From contig CM060196.1 of the NCBI GenBank assembly GCA_030549335.1, positions 71,198,139 to 71,262,138 of the forward strand: a stretch of 64,000 nucleotides of DNA. The letters are read 5' to 3'. Numbering within the stretch: position 1 is the stretch's first letter; every line of letters starts with the position of its first letter. A model generated the notes under the pieces. It did not search any database. It worked only from the letters and a program-made list of their open reading frames with translations, and had not been told where the DNA came from. This DNA is from Pontederia crassipes (lineage: Eukaryota; Streptophyta; Magnoliopsida; Commelinales; Pontederiaceae). Below are positions 13,352-26,700 of this stretch, in pieces. The position numbers and the translations under genes are program-made.

Positions 13352-13551
13352 AACTCCGCCTATGTTTTATAACCAGTCCCAAGCCCGGATAAAGGAGGAA
13401 GGTTGTGTTAGGCCTCGACAGCCAGCGTAAAACCCTGTCAAATCTCATGAACATGGATCAACGAATATATTTGGTTACTAATAAAGCGGAATGACGTCGT
13501 ATGATCCATGTAGCCGACCCTACCTAGTGGGATAAGGCTTTGTTGTTGTTG
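13352..13551 (+). mobile_element. Non-autonomous derivative of the RTE LINE (both ends only), in VPS13-like intron 12
   Basis: The first part (about 13,381-13,475: CCCGGATAAAGGAGG, GGTTGTGTTAGGC, ATGAACATGGATCAACG) matches the 5' end of the LINE at 10,863-10,780 in reverse complement. The second part (about 13,475-13,551: TTACTAATAAAGCGG, ATGTAGCCGACCC, GATAAGGCTTTG and a (TTG)n tail) matches its 3' end. The whole coding region is absent. The junction falls in a short shared TTTGGTTACT-like stretch. Flanking TTGAGCATAGATCT (13338-13351) and TTGAGTATAGATCT (13552-13565) look like a 14-bp target duplication with one change. It is SINE-sized but built only of LINE ends. It lies in inverse orientation to the full LINE in the same gene. 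Confidence 0.85.
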
Positions 13552-14402
13552 TTGAGTATAGATCTGTCACTCGGAGACCAAATGCATATTTTCTCCTGAT
13601 ATCTAGCGCCTCAGTCTGTTAAGAATGAGCCATTGAACTGTTAACCTCATGTTCATCTTCTGCTCCTAATCAAGGTCTTCCCTCAAAATTATCTTGTTTC
13701 ACATTACTTAATAAAACATGTGTTTGACAGGTATGTTTCTGTTGGAGACATTGCCCATGTAGGCTCGCATTCACCGCATGCTGCTTCTATCTACTGCAAC
13801 TCGGATGGGAACTTTGCACTCCCTCTGGGTTATGACCTGGTATGTAGTTCTAAATTTTTTGTTCGTCCCAGCTTTTAACTTATGCACTCATGTAACCATC
13901 TGCACTGTTGAATATGTTTGCAATGAATTTTCTTGACAATCCACATTAACAAAATTAGCAGTACTTTCCATACACAGCAGTACTTTATGTTCTTTCATTA
14001 TGAACATTTGCATACCTGTGACATCGATAATGAAGAAGCCAATTTTGTATGTATGCGTGCAGGTTTGGAGGAACTGCGTTGAGGACTACGCTGCTCCTCT
14101 AACGATCTGGTTACCAAGAGCACCTGATGGATATGTTGCACTTGGATGTGTAGCAGTACCTGATTACGAGGAACCCCAGTTGGATTCTGCATTTTGCGCG
14201 AAGGAAGGGATGACCGAAGAGACCCTATTTGAGGAGCAAATGGTGTGGACCGCCCCAGATTCTTACCCCTGGGCATGCTACATATATCAAGTCAAAAGCG
14301 AAGCGCTGCAGTTTATTGCATTGAGGCAACCAAAAGAAGAGCTTGAATGGAAAGTGAAGCGAGTTTTTTAGCATACATTCTCACATGAATATGAAGCTTC
14401 AG

Positions 14403-14490
14403 GGAATCCTTGATTATGTTTGAGTAGTAGGCCTCCTTTTTTAATAGGAATCCTTGACTATGTTTGAGTAGTAGGCCTCCTTGTTTGAAT
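14403..14490. repeat. Tandem duplication, 44-bp unit x2
   Basis: Units at 14403-14446 and 14447-14490 share GGAATCCTTGA, TATGTTTGAGTAGTAGGCCTC and differ at a few bases. They lie just past the stop of the VPS13-like gene, in its 3' untranslated region. The repeat is probably slippage or a local duplication. Confidence 0.8.
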
Positions 14491-15029
14491 AGCTATGTTT
14501 GAAAGTTGAAGCTTGTGAATTGTTAATCTGATCAAAATCTAAAGAATTATGCTAACACAGATTGATAGAATTAGACTGTCTTTTTTTCCTTCTATTTGTC
14601 TTTTTTTCTGTCATATTTTTTTGTCACGCATTATTCTTTTGTATTTAAACTTCATCCAAACACTCACATTTAATAATAACAAGATTACAAGAACAATTTA
14701 AACGAATAATAAATCCATTAGTTTAATAAACCTTATCCTTTGAATAACAAATTATGAACCAAACAACACTTAAAAGATTACTAGAGATAATTCTTGGGGT
14801 CTTAACTTTTATTTTTGGGAAAAAGCTAAAACTTACATATGTAATTTCTTTATGATGTAGTATTAAGATATATATTATATTATATATTCTTGTCTAAAAC
14901 TTAACTCTATATTCTTGTAACAGAGAATGCATATTTACTGTTTTTTCAAGTTGACTCTTCAAATCCTAAACTTGTACTTCCCAAAATAATTGAAGGAAGT
15001 GAAATTGAACTGGAGTTGACCGCTTGCAG
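14491..15029. other. Spacer between the VPS13-like and beta-amylase remnants
   Basis: AT-rich DNA in which the N-terminal beta-amylase exons would be expected but are not found. A short frame just before the amylase exon (about 14,950-15,026, reading [18 protein letters not shown]) has no family I recognise. Confidence 0.5.
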
Positions 15030-16487
<1,458 letters not shown>

Positions 16488-16830
16488 CTATGGAAGTGTA
16501 TAAAAAGTAACCCAGATAAAGAAGTTTAGAACCAAACTACTATAGATTACTTGTGTAACTAATTTATTCAAAAGTTTATTTCACAACAACAAATAGTGAA
16601 TACATAGACCTATTAAACTCGAAACTTTATCTCTTCTCCAAAATTGTGGTATGTACATTTGAGCAGTCTGGCGAGCTTTCTGTGACAATAAACATATTAA
16701 CTGCTGGATCTCTGAGAATTGAGAAGAAAAACTATGAAAGGAGAGCGAAAAATAAGAATAAAAAAACCCATAGAAACCTTCTGCATTAACTTTCTGAAAT
16801 CTCAAGAAACGCCTCCAATCAGTGTGCACA

Positions 16831-19800
16831 TTAGTTATGATTTGCAACCTTCATGAGCACAAATCTTCTCTTGCCAACAGTGTTTACATTCTCACTTAGT
16901 TTATTGAGGTGAAGCATTCGTCTTTGAGCAGATGCTAAGCCGGAATCTTGCTCCCTTTTGTTATTGGTCTCTGTCCAAGATGGATGATAAGTGTCAACAG
17001 GTTCCACCTGGCCATCCAAATCCTTGTGTTGCATTGCTTTCTTGAGAACTTCTACAACCTCGCTCATCGCTGGACGGTCCTTGGCTTGCTTTGCGAGGCA
17101 ATTATCAGCCAGGGTTGCAATATCCCGAGCAGCCCTCAGGGAATATCTATTTTGAAGTCTAGGATCCATGACCAGGCTGAACCTTTTACTCTCAGCAGGG
17201 AAATGTGTGACCCAATCCAGGAGCTTTTGCTCACCTCTTGGCCGATTTCTGTCCATGGAACGTCTTCCGGTAAGGATCTCATAAAGCACAACTCCGAAAC
17301 TCCACACATCACTTTTCGCTGTGAGATGCCCGCTTTCAATATAGTCTGGTGCAGCATATCCATAAGTCCCCATTACCTGATTAATAAGAATAGTAATGAT
17401 AAGGATAAATAGTTTACAATTATCATAAATAAAAATGGCTATGAATCATTAGTGGACATGTATAACTCAAAATTCTCATGTTAAGCACATTGACAGAGAA
17501 TTGGTCATTCTACAGCATCATAACATGAAGCATTTGATTCATAAATTAGACAGTCTGATTCTAAATTTTGAAAGAGAAAGTAAAACATCATCTAGAACTC
17601 CTCGAAACCAACCTAAAATGGCTTCAGACATATTCTATCTGATTCAAAATCTAACCCAGGAAAATTGGGACTTACTGCAGTTGTGACATGAGTGTCCCCT
17701 GCTGATGGCCCCTGCCTCGCTAATCCAAAGTCAGATAACTTTGGTTTAAACTCCTCATCTAAAAGCACATTTGATGCCTTTAAATCACGATATATCACCT
17801 GCCACAAAAAAATGTAAATGGACGAGGATTGGCATTGAGCAGAAGCAGTACTTGTTCAGATGCAAGTAAACTCACTCATAAATGAATCTATTTCAATCCT
17901 ATTGTTATTTTTCTAGCGGATGATATGAAGACTGGCAAATCTAACGGATACAAGTAGCAATTTACTTTCCAGAAGGTAAGACTGCATTTTCTCTGGAACG
18001 TATTGAGAAGCTAATCACTCAGTGTTTGGAATATTGAAGTATGGTACCCCATTACTTATTCCACTAGTTTGCTATAGAACAAATAGTGGCCTCATTCTCA
18101 CCAGAGAAGTGAAATTTTATCCAATTAAAGTATGTAAATCATGATTTTCATGCAAAATCTAATGGTGAAATGTGAATGACAAGACATACAAGAAGTCTGA
18201 TAAAGGATAGGGTCATAACTATGCCATTAACTATCATGGTTTTTATTCATTCGACATCCTCAAGGATGTACTTGCAGCCACCCACTTACCTTAAAATATA
18301 ACAGACATTGTCGTAAATGCATTAAGCATGCAAACGTGGTTAGTTTAAATATAAAGAAAGTGCTTAAATAAACATACTAAGCCAGCCATGCAGGAAGGCT
18401 TCTCATATCTTGAGTGGAATAGGATTAACAGGAAGTACTGCTGCACCTCAATGAGTAGGGAGCAACAATGATTTCATTTGTTTTTGAAATAGTGTCTTCT
18501 CAGCCTAGTGGTGGTGCTTGCCCATGCTGGGCTTCATGAGATACCAATGTTTGTGGGCAGCAGTAAGTTTAGTCTACAAAACATGTTGTACAAGAGCAGG
18601 AATACAAACCTGAACTTCCAGTCCGCCATGGAGATATGCCAACCCTTCTGCGGCACCCAAGGCAATCTGTAACCTTATTTCCCATGGAATTGGAGGGTAT
18701 GCTCTGCTGAACAAATGATGTTCCAGAGTCTTATTAGGAACAAATTCATAAACTAACAATCTTTGAGGCCCTCGCTCATCATCATCCACAGAACAGTAGC
18801 CAATGAGTTTAACAAGATTTGGGTGCTCAACAACTCCCAGAAACTGAACTTCTGCCAGCCACTGCCTGTGGCCCTAAATAATAGGATATAAGAGTACCGG
18901 TGAGCTACATCAGACGTAAATAAACAAGAGACTTGTGAAAATATTGTAGCTTTGAAGTTTTGACAATTATAAAAGCCCATGAACACATTGTTACAAAGAT
19001 TCCTTCTTTTCACCATAAATGGAGAATCATGATAAATACAAATACCACAAAGGATGCAATTTTCTGTTTTCCCTGGCGATAGTAGCTGTACTAATGTTAG
19101 TTCCACGGGCAAGCTGATGAAAGAGATTGTAGGGTATTTCGATATGTTACATTGTTAACGATTCAAAAGCTCAATATGTCTTGGTTTTCATTAATCTGAT
19201 TTGGGCTGCCTATGTCATCTACTGTAATTTTATATTTCTAGTATAAGGGCTAAGTATTGTGGATATTTCATCACTTTCCAGACCTTTATCTATTATGATT
19301 TGGTAGTCAGAGAATAGTAGGTGACTGAGTATAGCTTTGATTATTTAGCATCTAAAAGAAAGAACAACCAATACAAAGCATGTCATCCAATTTAATGTCT
19401 AAGAGCACAGATTAATAACTAGACCACCAAATGAAAATTAACCATACCAAGTATTTTTAAACAGACACATAAGAAAAACAGAGGATGCACAAACAACTGA
19501 AGAATTATAGAAACGATTTGAAAACAAAGAGCACAATTTACAGAAAGGGAAGGAAGTATGCTTCCTCCATGTCACATACTAGAAACGAAACCAACAAATA
19601 TTATACCACATTGAACTTGTCTACCTCAAACACAAAGCAAGCACACTTGCCATTGAACTTTGCTGGCTAGTTCTTAAATTATATTTATGCACTATCATAG
19701 TGTTAGACAATGAGCAAAATGTGTGCTAAATGATTCAATCAAATCGTAGATTGATCGAATAAATTTAGTCCGTCAATAATCAAATTATTATACAATAATA

Positions 19801-20513
19801 GGTTTAATTGGGGTCATAATTATCTTGTCCCCTCATTGTAACTTCCTTTCCCTCATTTTTCAATGAGGGGACAAGATAATCATGATCCCAATGAAAACTA
19901 TCATTATATAATAATTTGATTATTTGATATCATTGTAAGATCTAGTATGACGGCTGCGCACATAGTCCACCAATCAGGGCAGGCCAGAATTTAAACATAT
20001 TGTTCAAGCTAGTAAAAATTAAGCTTATTGATAACTCCATGTATCATATACAACATGACCATTTAACTATAATTCTTCGACATTTCCAGATGGAAAACCA
20101 AAAGAAAAAGGACTACTGCCTACAAGCATTACCTGTACCCCATTTGGATTAAGCTTCTTGATTGCTACTGCAATGTTATCCCCTTTCCTGTTGATAGATC
20201 TAATGGAACCCTTGTACACATTCCCGAAACCACCTTCCCCTATCTTAAAAAGCCTGCTGAAATCATTGGTAGCATGCCTGAGCTCCCTGAGCTCGAAAAC
20301 ACGCAGGTTCTGCGCCCTCTCCTGGAACAGTTCAGGAATGCTTCGCTGCGAGGCAATGGAGGCAGTAGACTTGCTGGCTTCATTTCCAGTAGCTGACTCC
20401 TCAGATCTGCTTGTGGCCCTAATCGACGTCGGGGAGGCTAAGCCAGGAGTAGGCGCAGACCTCGTCTGCTCTGTGTACTTGCATCTCCTTCTAAAGTAAT
20501 TGAAACAACCCAT
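16831..20513 (-). CDS. Receptor-like cytoplasmic kinase, RLCK VII subfamily (PCRK/PBL type)
   Basis: Four exons on the minus strand: 20133-20513, 18610-18873, 17676-17798 and 16831-17376, all phase 0, giving 437 residues. It starts [10 protein letters not shown], with Gly2 and Cys3 as in membrane-anchored (myristoylated/palmitoylated) RLCK VII kinases. A Ser/Thr-rich stretch follows, then the kinase domain. P-loop [11 protein letters not shown] at 92-102, VAIK lysine at 119, [15 protein letters not shown] hinge region, catalytic YRD at 218-220 (Y-R-D is normal here), DFG at 238-240, and [27 protein letters not shown] and [13 protein letters not shown] are typical of the PCRK1/PCRK2 branch. 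These kinases act below pattern-recognition receptors in immune signalling at the plasma membrane. The usual APE motif reads APD (Asp267), a conservative change. All key catalytic residues are present, so it is probably functional. The exact orthologue is not certain. Confidence 0.93.
19778..19922. mobile_element. Small fold-back element (MITE-like) in kinase intron 1
   Basis: An imperfect palindrome. AATCAAATTATTAT and GATAATTATGA-type arms on the left are mirrored by ATAATAATTTGATT on the right. In the centre, TTATCTTGTCCCCTCATTG faces CAATGAGGGGACAAGATAA almost perfectly. About 145 bases. No coding part and no clear target duplication, so superfamily is unassigned. Confidence 0.75.
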
Positions 20514-21364
20514 GTTTCCTCGTAGGAAGCAAATTTCTTCTTTACAAGGTCATGACAATGTTCTTTACAACAGAAGCAAGAGGAGGTAAACCTAACGATA
20601 AGCAAAATGCACACAGAGTTTTCAGTTGGATTTTGGAAAGGAAAAGACTGAAAGAATGCAGGACTGAAATGTGGAAATTTTGTGCAGGAAACAGAAAAAA
20701 AATGGATTAGTAATAGAAACTCGTATAACAAAAGGGGAAACGCGATTGGAACATCAGAAAGATATATAAACAAAAACAATGGAATATTCAAAACAGGAAC
20801 CAAAAGCGAAACCTCTGAAAAGAGAGAGAATCCAACCCAGGGCAGAAAGAATCAGAAAAAACAAGAAGAAGAAGAAAAAAAGTCAGAATGTAAAAGAACA
20901 AAGAAAGGAATTGACGACAGGCAAAACAAAAGAAGAAAGGAAACCACGATAACACAAATACAAGGAAACAAAGAACAGAAGCAGAGAACTGATGAGAGGA
21001 GACCGGAAAAGTGATAAACAAGTCATTCGAAACAGAACTGCAAAAAAAAAAAACGAAATCAAAACCCAGAAACCTTAAACGACAACAAAAAGAAACCTTT
21101 TGCTCTCCTCGCCAACTTCGTTTTCGAGAGTACGCTCTTTCCGCTGATCACCGATCCCTTCTGATGCAACTGCCAGAACAGCACGAGCAAAGGTCCGGTT
21201 TTTACCTCCCTCTGCTCCACTGGAAAAAAAAACAGAGTCAAAGTCGTCTCCTTGAAGCAAAATTCTGGACCAACAGAGCGAGGGGATGATTGATATTTTG
21301 ATATAGAGGTGATAGTGGGTCGTGGACAGTGGAATTGTGATGGGAATAATGGTTAGGTGGGCTA

Positions 21365-21375
21365 CCTATAAATAG
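21365..21375 (-). promoter_or_regulatory. TATA-like box and leader of the kinase gene
   Basis: On the minus strand CTATTTATAGG lies about 850 bases before the start codon. Downstream on that strand comes a mixed-composition leader (about 21,335-21,090). Then comes a GT start and a long T run ending TTTTTGCAG near 21,040, compatible with an intron in the 5' untranslated region. A 350-base pyrimidine-rich stretch reaches nearly to the ATG. This is inferred from motifs only. Confidence 0.35.
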
Positions 21376-22084
21376 TAGTTCTCATATATTTCACCGAAGA
21401 TAACTATAACACTTGTTCTTCTTGGACATCGAATCAAAAAAATTAATCTTTCATGTATATAATAATAGTAACTTGACGAGATCAACACTAAATAAGCCTT
21501 TATGGCTTAGCCGCTGACGTACGTAAACGTTCAGGAAGATTATCTCAGACCAGTTTTTGTCTGCTTTTTCTGCAGTAGAAATACTAATAAATCTGTAAAG
21601 ATTCATTTGACCAGGAAAACTTTCTGAGATCGCCCACAAGGCAGAACAGTCTGTTTCTGCCTGATGTGAATTCGTTTGTCTCTTTTTGTTTTTTTAAATG
21701 TCTTGTTAACCCAAAACGAACGAGAGAAACCAACCCGCTTTGTAGACTACTGATGGCGATTGAAAGAATCCTCCTCCAGAGCACCCGTTTTATGATCAAA
21801 GCAGGGGAAGCCTTTCTCACAGAGAACGGGAAACGAGTCATTGGATCTCAAATGAACAATTAAAAAAGGCTTTGTTTCATGTGATCACGAATAGCGCGTC
21901 TAGATTCCTTGGTCAGACAAGCAAAGGAGGGGGCTTAGGATGGAGGAAGACGTGATGCACAAATTTATTTGTTTGAACTGAAGTCTCGCTGCAAAGTTGC
22001 GGTCAACGCTAGTGACCTCTTGGCCGCAACCGTAGAGGCGTCGAGCCGCTGCAAATGTTGGGATTAAATTTATTTCAATGTCGG
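21376..22084. other. Intergenic DNA upstream of the kinase
   Basis: No gene, RNA or repeat ends recognised. Short open frames on both strands show no family features. Confidence 0.5.
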
Positions 22085-23040
22085 AAAAATTACATAAATG
22101 ATTCCTTAATTTTGAATCATTTTTAAATTGATTCTTCAATTTTAATTTATAATTAAAATATTCCTTATTTTTTATTTTCTTGCACGATTAATTTTTTTGA
22201 CTCGTGATAGTGAATTTTTCGATTGTCTTACGTATGTGACTGGCGCGTGAATCGTTTCTCTCACATCTACGTCATTTAAATCATCCTAGTCATTTAACGT
22301 TTCAAACCGAGTAAATTACGTGGATCGTCCCTTAATTTGAGTCGATTTCTAAACAGTTCTCAACTTTAATATTATTTCACGATTCATCCACTTGACCGAT
22401 AAAAAATAATCTTTCGATTATCTTGCTAATGTAACGTAATAAAATATAATAAAAAATTTTAACTAACTGACATCACACAATAAAAAATATTATAAAATTT
22501 TAAAAATGCAGACGAACTGGCAGGGGGTTGCGGCCCCCCTCTCCAAGCTCGTCCACTGGTGAGCTTCACAAGGGGCGCCCTATCATTTTTTATTTTTTTA
22601 TTAATTTTTATAATATTTTATTAATATTATCTTATTTTTATTGTGCCATGTCAATAAGTTAATTTTTTATTATATTTTATTACACCATGTCAGCAAGGTA
22701 ATCGGGAGGTTGTCTCTTACTGGTCAAGTGGATGAATCGTGCAATAATATCAAAGTTAGGATATCGTTTAGAAATCGACTCAAAGTTTGGGGACGATACG
22801 TATAATTTATCCGATTTGCTAGCATTAAATGATGTGGATGACTTAAATGACATGGATGAAAGAAAAATGACTCACATGGCGTCCACGTATGCAAAGCAAT
22901 TGGAAAACTCACTATCACCGGTCAAGAGGACTAATCGTGCAAGAAAATAAAAAAATGAGAGACGTTATTGGTACAAATTGAAGTTGAGGGATCAATTTGA
23001 AAACGATTTAAAGTTGGAAAACTAATCGTGTAATTTACCC
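22085..23040. mobile_element. Long fold-back (TIR) element, about 950 bp
   Basis: The two halves are imperfect inverted copies: AAATTACA near 22087 is mirrored by TGTAATTT at 23029-23036. ACGATTCATCCACTTGACCG near 22,380 is mirrored by GGTCAAGTGGATGAATCGTG near 22,725. The terminal motif recurs inside at about 22,313 (AAATTACGTGGATCGTCCC), so the arms look like nested copies of a shorter unit. The centre (about 22,510-22,600) is GC-rich with its own short hairpin around GGGGGTTGCGGCCCCCC. Non-coding; the short frames inside are not genes. Superfamily is unclear. Confidence 0.75.
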
Positions 23041-23149
23041 TTTTCAATGTGTAATGTGACTTGATAACATAAACAAAGGTTTTCCTACCAAAAAAAATAC
23101 AGAAATGTTTTGATAAATAAAAGGATTTAATGAGGTGCTCTGCGACTAG

Positions 23150-23745
23150 ATATTCAACGACCGGAATTGCACATGATTTTTTAGCCGTTGAATTTTCGTG
23201 TGATGGTGTAAATTTGCATCTGCTTTTTTCTTTGTGTGCGTGATTTTTTCCTCTTTGCCGAACGGCCGATCGAGCTCCTCTACGCCGAAGCGTCGATCCC
23301 GAGCTCTCATCGTCGCTGAGACCTCACTCGAGAACCCTCGCCGCCCCCCTTTATTTGTTGTGTGCTCGCTCGAGAACCTCCGCCACTGCTCGTGTCACAC
23401 ATTGCCTCTTCTCACCCTTGTGCGACGTTTCATGCTGCACACCGCCTTGACGACTAGTCACCGCCCTAGTCATTCGCTGTGACCTCGCTCGAGAACTCTC
23501 ATCGTCGCTCGTGCCGCACGCTGCCTCTTCGAGCTCGAGAACCCTCACTGACGCTCGTGCCGCACGTCACCTTGCGATCCCTTGCCGTCGTTGCCTCACC
23601 GCTACTCGTCGACGTCGCCGCCGCATGCAAAGAAGATTCGACGCCTCGTGTGAGATCGAGAGAGAAAAATGTGGATGCCAAATTTGCACCGTTGAGTGAA
23701 GATCCAATGACTAAAAGATCGTGCAAGATTCTAGTCGTCGGATTT
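23150..23745. mobile_element. Mutator-like non-autonomous TIR element with GC-rich interior
   Basis: The left end (about 23,155-23,225: CGACCGGAATTGCACATGAT, then GGTGTAAATTTGCATC) is mirrored by the right end in reverse complement. That end reads CGACTAGAATCTTGCACGAT, then GGTGCAAATTTGGCATCC (about 23,737-23,670). The inverted repeats are about 70 bases and imperfect. Between them lies about 430 bases of GC- and CpG-rich DNA built of degenerate repeats of GCTCGAGAACCCTC and CTCGTGCCGCAC. Long TIRs around a GC-rich filler are usual for Mutator-like elements, including Pack-MULEs, but I recognise no captured gene. Target duplication not resolved. Confidence 0.55.
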
Positions 23746-26700
23746 AGATCAAATGAAAGTAAAATGTTTCTTTTGTGGGTCCTGCGTGACACACAATTTA
23801 ATCAAATTAATTATACTCGATGATGGATCGTCTTTTTTATATATAAACAATACTTTTTTATTCTAGATTTTGGTAATTTTTATATCAATATATGTAGATT
23901 TGAGATAATAAATGAGACAGTAATTTTTTTGTGGTTGGATCCATTTATTATGATATATCTTAATCTTGTTTAGTTTTCCCATGACACTTGTAGATTAATT
24001 TTCTTGGAGCCATCTTACTCGGATTGAAGTTTTTCAATTTAATTCGTTGTAATAAAAGCTTCGTGATACCAAACCTTTTTATTTAAATTAAAATTATAGT
24101 GTCACGATATAGTAATTAAAATGTCTCACTTTTCATGTCAGAATTTCGATATTCCATTATCTCTAATATATACTTTCCTATGTGTTGGAACTCATAAAAA
24201 AATTCTTGTTGTGATTTTTTTTCATGCTTTTGTAGATTTTGCTTCTTATTCGTGAAATTAATTAATTCATAGGTTTGTTTATAACTGAGAAATTTATATT
24301 AAAAAGGTGTCCTTTATCTTATATGTTTATTGAATTTATGTTATTAACTGTTGTACAAAATTGCTGTAAAAATATGATTTTCATCAATTTTAAAAGCTTT
24401 ATCTTTTCACTTACCTTCCCCAAATTATTGGTTTTTTTTCGAAATAAATAGTAAACTTTTCAATATTTATAGTTAACTCCAATCATTAATATCGTCCATT
24501 TTCTGTTGTCTTATTATTATATTACTTTCTTTACTCTTCAACAATGAAATATTGAATTTAAAAAAAAAAATAAAAGCATGCTCCCGTCGAACGAGGAGAA
24601 GACCCAGGCCTGGTCAAGTACCTTTATTCATTTTTATGTCTTAAACGGTAAAAAAAATACTTAACAATATATATAACTGTAAAGTGAGACAAATAATGAA
24701 AATATTTTTTAACGGTTGAAATTAAGTGAAAATATTGTCAAAATTCAAGTGAGATAAATAGTTAATATGAAAATGGATAGTTCGAACCATTGGCACAACT
24801 GGTATTATTACTTCAGGTTCAAAACTCGTAATTATCACGTTCATAAAGATTTATTCATGTGTAGCAGGTTCAAATACCGAATTAATCATACGCTAATAAT
24901 TTTAAAAATAGATCGATTTTAAAAAAATGGATAATTCATGAGAGATAATTGAAAATCCATTCGATTGTTCATAACTAATAGCAGAAAAAATTCTTGTGAT
25001 CGTGATAATTTATAAATTAAATACGAGGTATGTGGATAGAGGAAAATCAAACTTAGTGAACTTTTTATGGTATTTTCCCTAGCGTCTTAAAAACTAAAAA
25101 GTAACTTCGACCATCATTCCAAAAAGTGAACCAACTCATCTTGATAGTTCTTGCCTCTTTTATTGGTAGGTAGCGAACCCCCCACATTATTTCAATTTAT
25201 TTCTGTACTTTCCCTCTTGTGCCCTTCCTTGAATGCAAAGGGCAAATTGACCACTATTTCATCATAGATCCCAATAATAGAGTCAGGGAACTTGATCTTA
25301 TAAGTTATTTTATGAAATACTATTTCTAAAACTAGGATGGAAAAAAGTATTAAAGTCGCCAACTTATTAAGAATTAATTATTTATCGAACATAAAATTAA
25401 TCGATAACTAATAGTTTTGGACAACTAATGACAAAAAAGTTCAACTTTATTTTTTTAAAAAGAAATAATTAATTAATAAAATGGTAACTCGAATATGCGG
25501 ATTATATATGCCCAATTTTAATTCCTAAGCTTAAGATTAATATATTAGACATACGCCGATCTCTTATTAAAGACAAAAGTGGTCACCATTAGGAGTTAAA
25601 ATGGAGTGTCTCTTCAAGCAAAAATTCGAATTTAAGTTCACATTAATATAAAAAAAAATTTGTTGGAAGTCTCGTAAGTGCCCAAGTTATTAGACTTATG
25701 ATAGGTCGATCTTTAACATGTCCCTTTTCAAACAATGGGACAAAAAAAAAACACATTGCGGCCTACATGCTCAATTGTGCCCATGTATTCATATCAACAA
25801 GTAGTAGAATCTAATCAATCCTACATCGAAATAAAATGGAACGCTCAAAAGTCGTACGAGCATAATTTTTCTCTGTATTACGAAAGGGGCACTCATAAAT
25901 TTAGTAAATTATTATAAAATTAAAATAAATAAAGCAATGCGCGATAATTATAATCATATTTTGAAATGAAAGAAAAAGAGAAAGCAAATGTCACAAAATT
26001 ATCAGTCTTCTATTTAAGCTATTGGGCCCTAAAACGAGTTAAATTGGGCTGTCCAAACTCCTACTCACCGCATCATTTCAGCCCATTAGCATTATAAAAA
26101 AATATTCGTTATTAATTAGTGTTTGTATTATCAAGTTATGTGGCCAAAGTTTGGATTGAGGAAAAAAACGGGAAAATAAAAATAATTTAGCATTTTTTTT
26201 CACATAATGTAAGTGAAAGATTAAATTAAAATCGTCCTTCATCAAATTGAAATCATCAATGTAACATCTAGTTAGGCATATATATATCTTAATTAGTAGA
26301 TTATCCAGTAGTATTTTGACAGTGACCATTGAAATTTGTATGATGGACATGAACACGACAAAAAAAAAATCGATTTAAATCATGAGATTGTGATCCGATC
26401 TCACGCTTGAATATTGATGACCTAACTATGTGGGTCAGGTGCATTACCTCTTTCAATTTTCCACATTAATATATAATAATTGTCATAAGTAGGACCATAA
26501 AATTATATGTAACATCTGATTTTACAAAAATGTAGGTTGCATTGTTAGTTTTACATTTTACGTGATCGAAAATTACACATTTGAGATATATATATAACTT
26601 GTTTTCCTTCTCACCTCAAACTTAATAATCTTTTATAGTCAACACATAAGTATTTTCATCTCCTTTTGTCATTTTTTTCGTTAATTTATGTTTGTTAATG

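Larger units (their letters stand above)
3097..14371 (+). pseudogene. Miniature VPS13-like (chorein / bridge lipid transfer) gene, internally deleted, with an in-frame stop
   Basis: Fourteen exons with GT-AG borders can be traced: 3097-3193, 4673-4776, 5895-6029, 6111-6161, 7303-7397, 7480-7597, 11434-11535, 11602-11829, 12303-12461, 12533-12808, 12888-13091, 13174-13226, 13731-13839, 14063-14371. All phases agree, giving 680 codons. Exons 1-7 encode a chorein N-terminus (MLEGNVAFLLQKYFGNYVRG; later NTSWLGS, IRYEDAE). In exon 8 the early-domain motif EEHSYVLEPVTG runs straight into TVDGIGASFARCLEILNNKA, which belongs near the C-terminus of plant VPS13. The rest is the C-terminal PH-like region and a Vps62-type tail (GYDLVWRNC, SYPWACYIYQV) ending at TAG 14369-14371. 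Full plant VPS13 proteins are several thousand residues, so the lipid-transport groove is missing. Codon 224 in exon 7 is TAG (11503-11505), where the family has Trp. Exon 7 is 102 bases and phase 0, so skipping it would keep the frame. Probably a decayed duplicate. Confidence 0.85.

Noticed and set aside
22732-22950. Short frame of 72 codons
   Set aside because: It lies within the right arm of the fold-back element and mirrors the left arm.
23234-23823. GC-rich overlapping open frames on both strands
   Set aside because: They arise from degenerate repeats inside a TIR element. No domain, no start context and no splice pattern are seen.
24785-24905. Possible tRNA-derived SINE (TTGGCACAACTGG and AGGTTCAAAACTC resemble boxes A and B)
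   Set aside because: Box spacing and sequences are weak. No tail or target duplication was found, so I did not call it.
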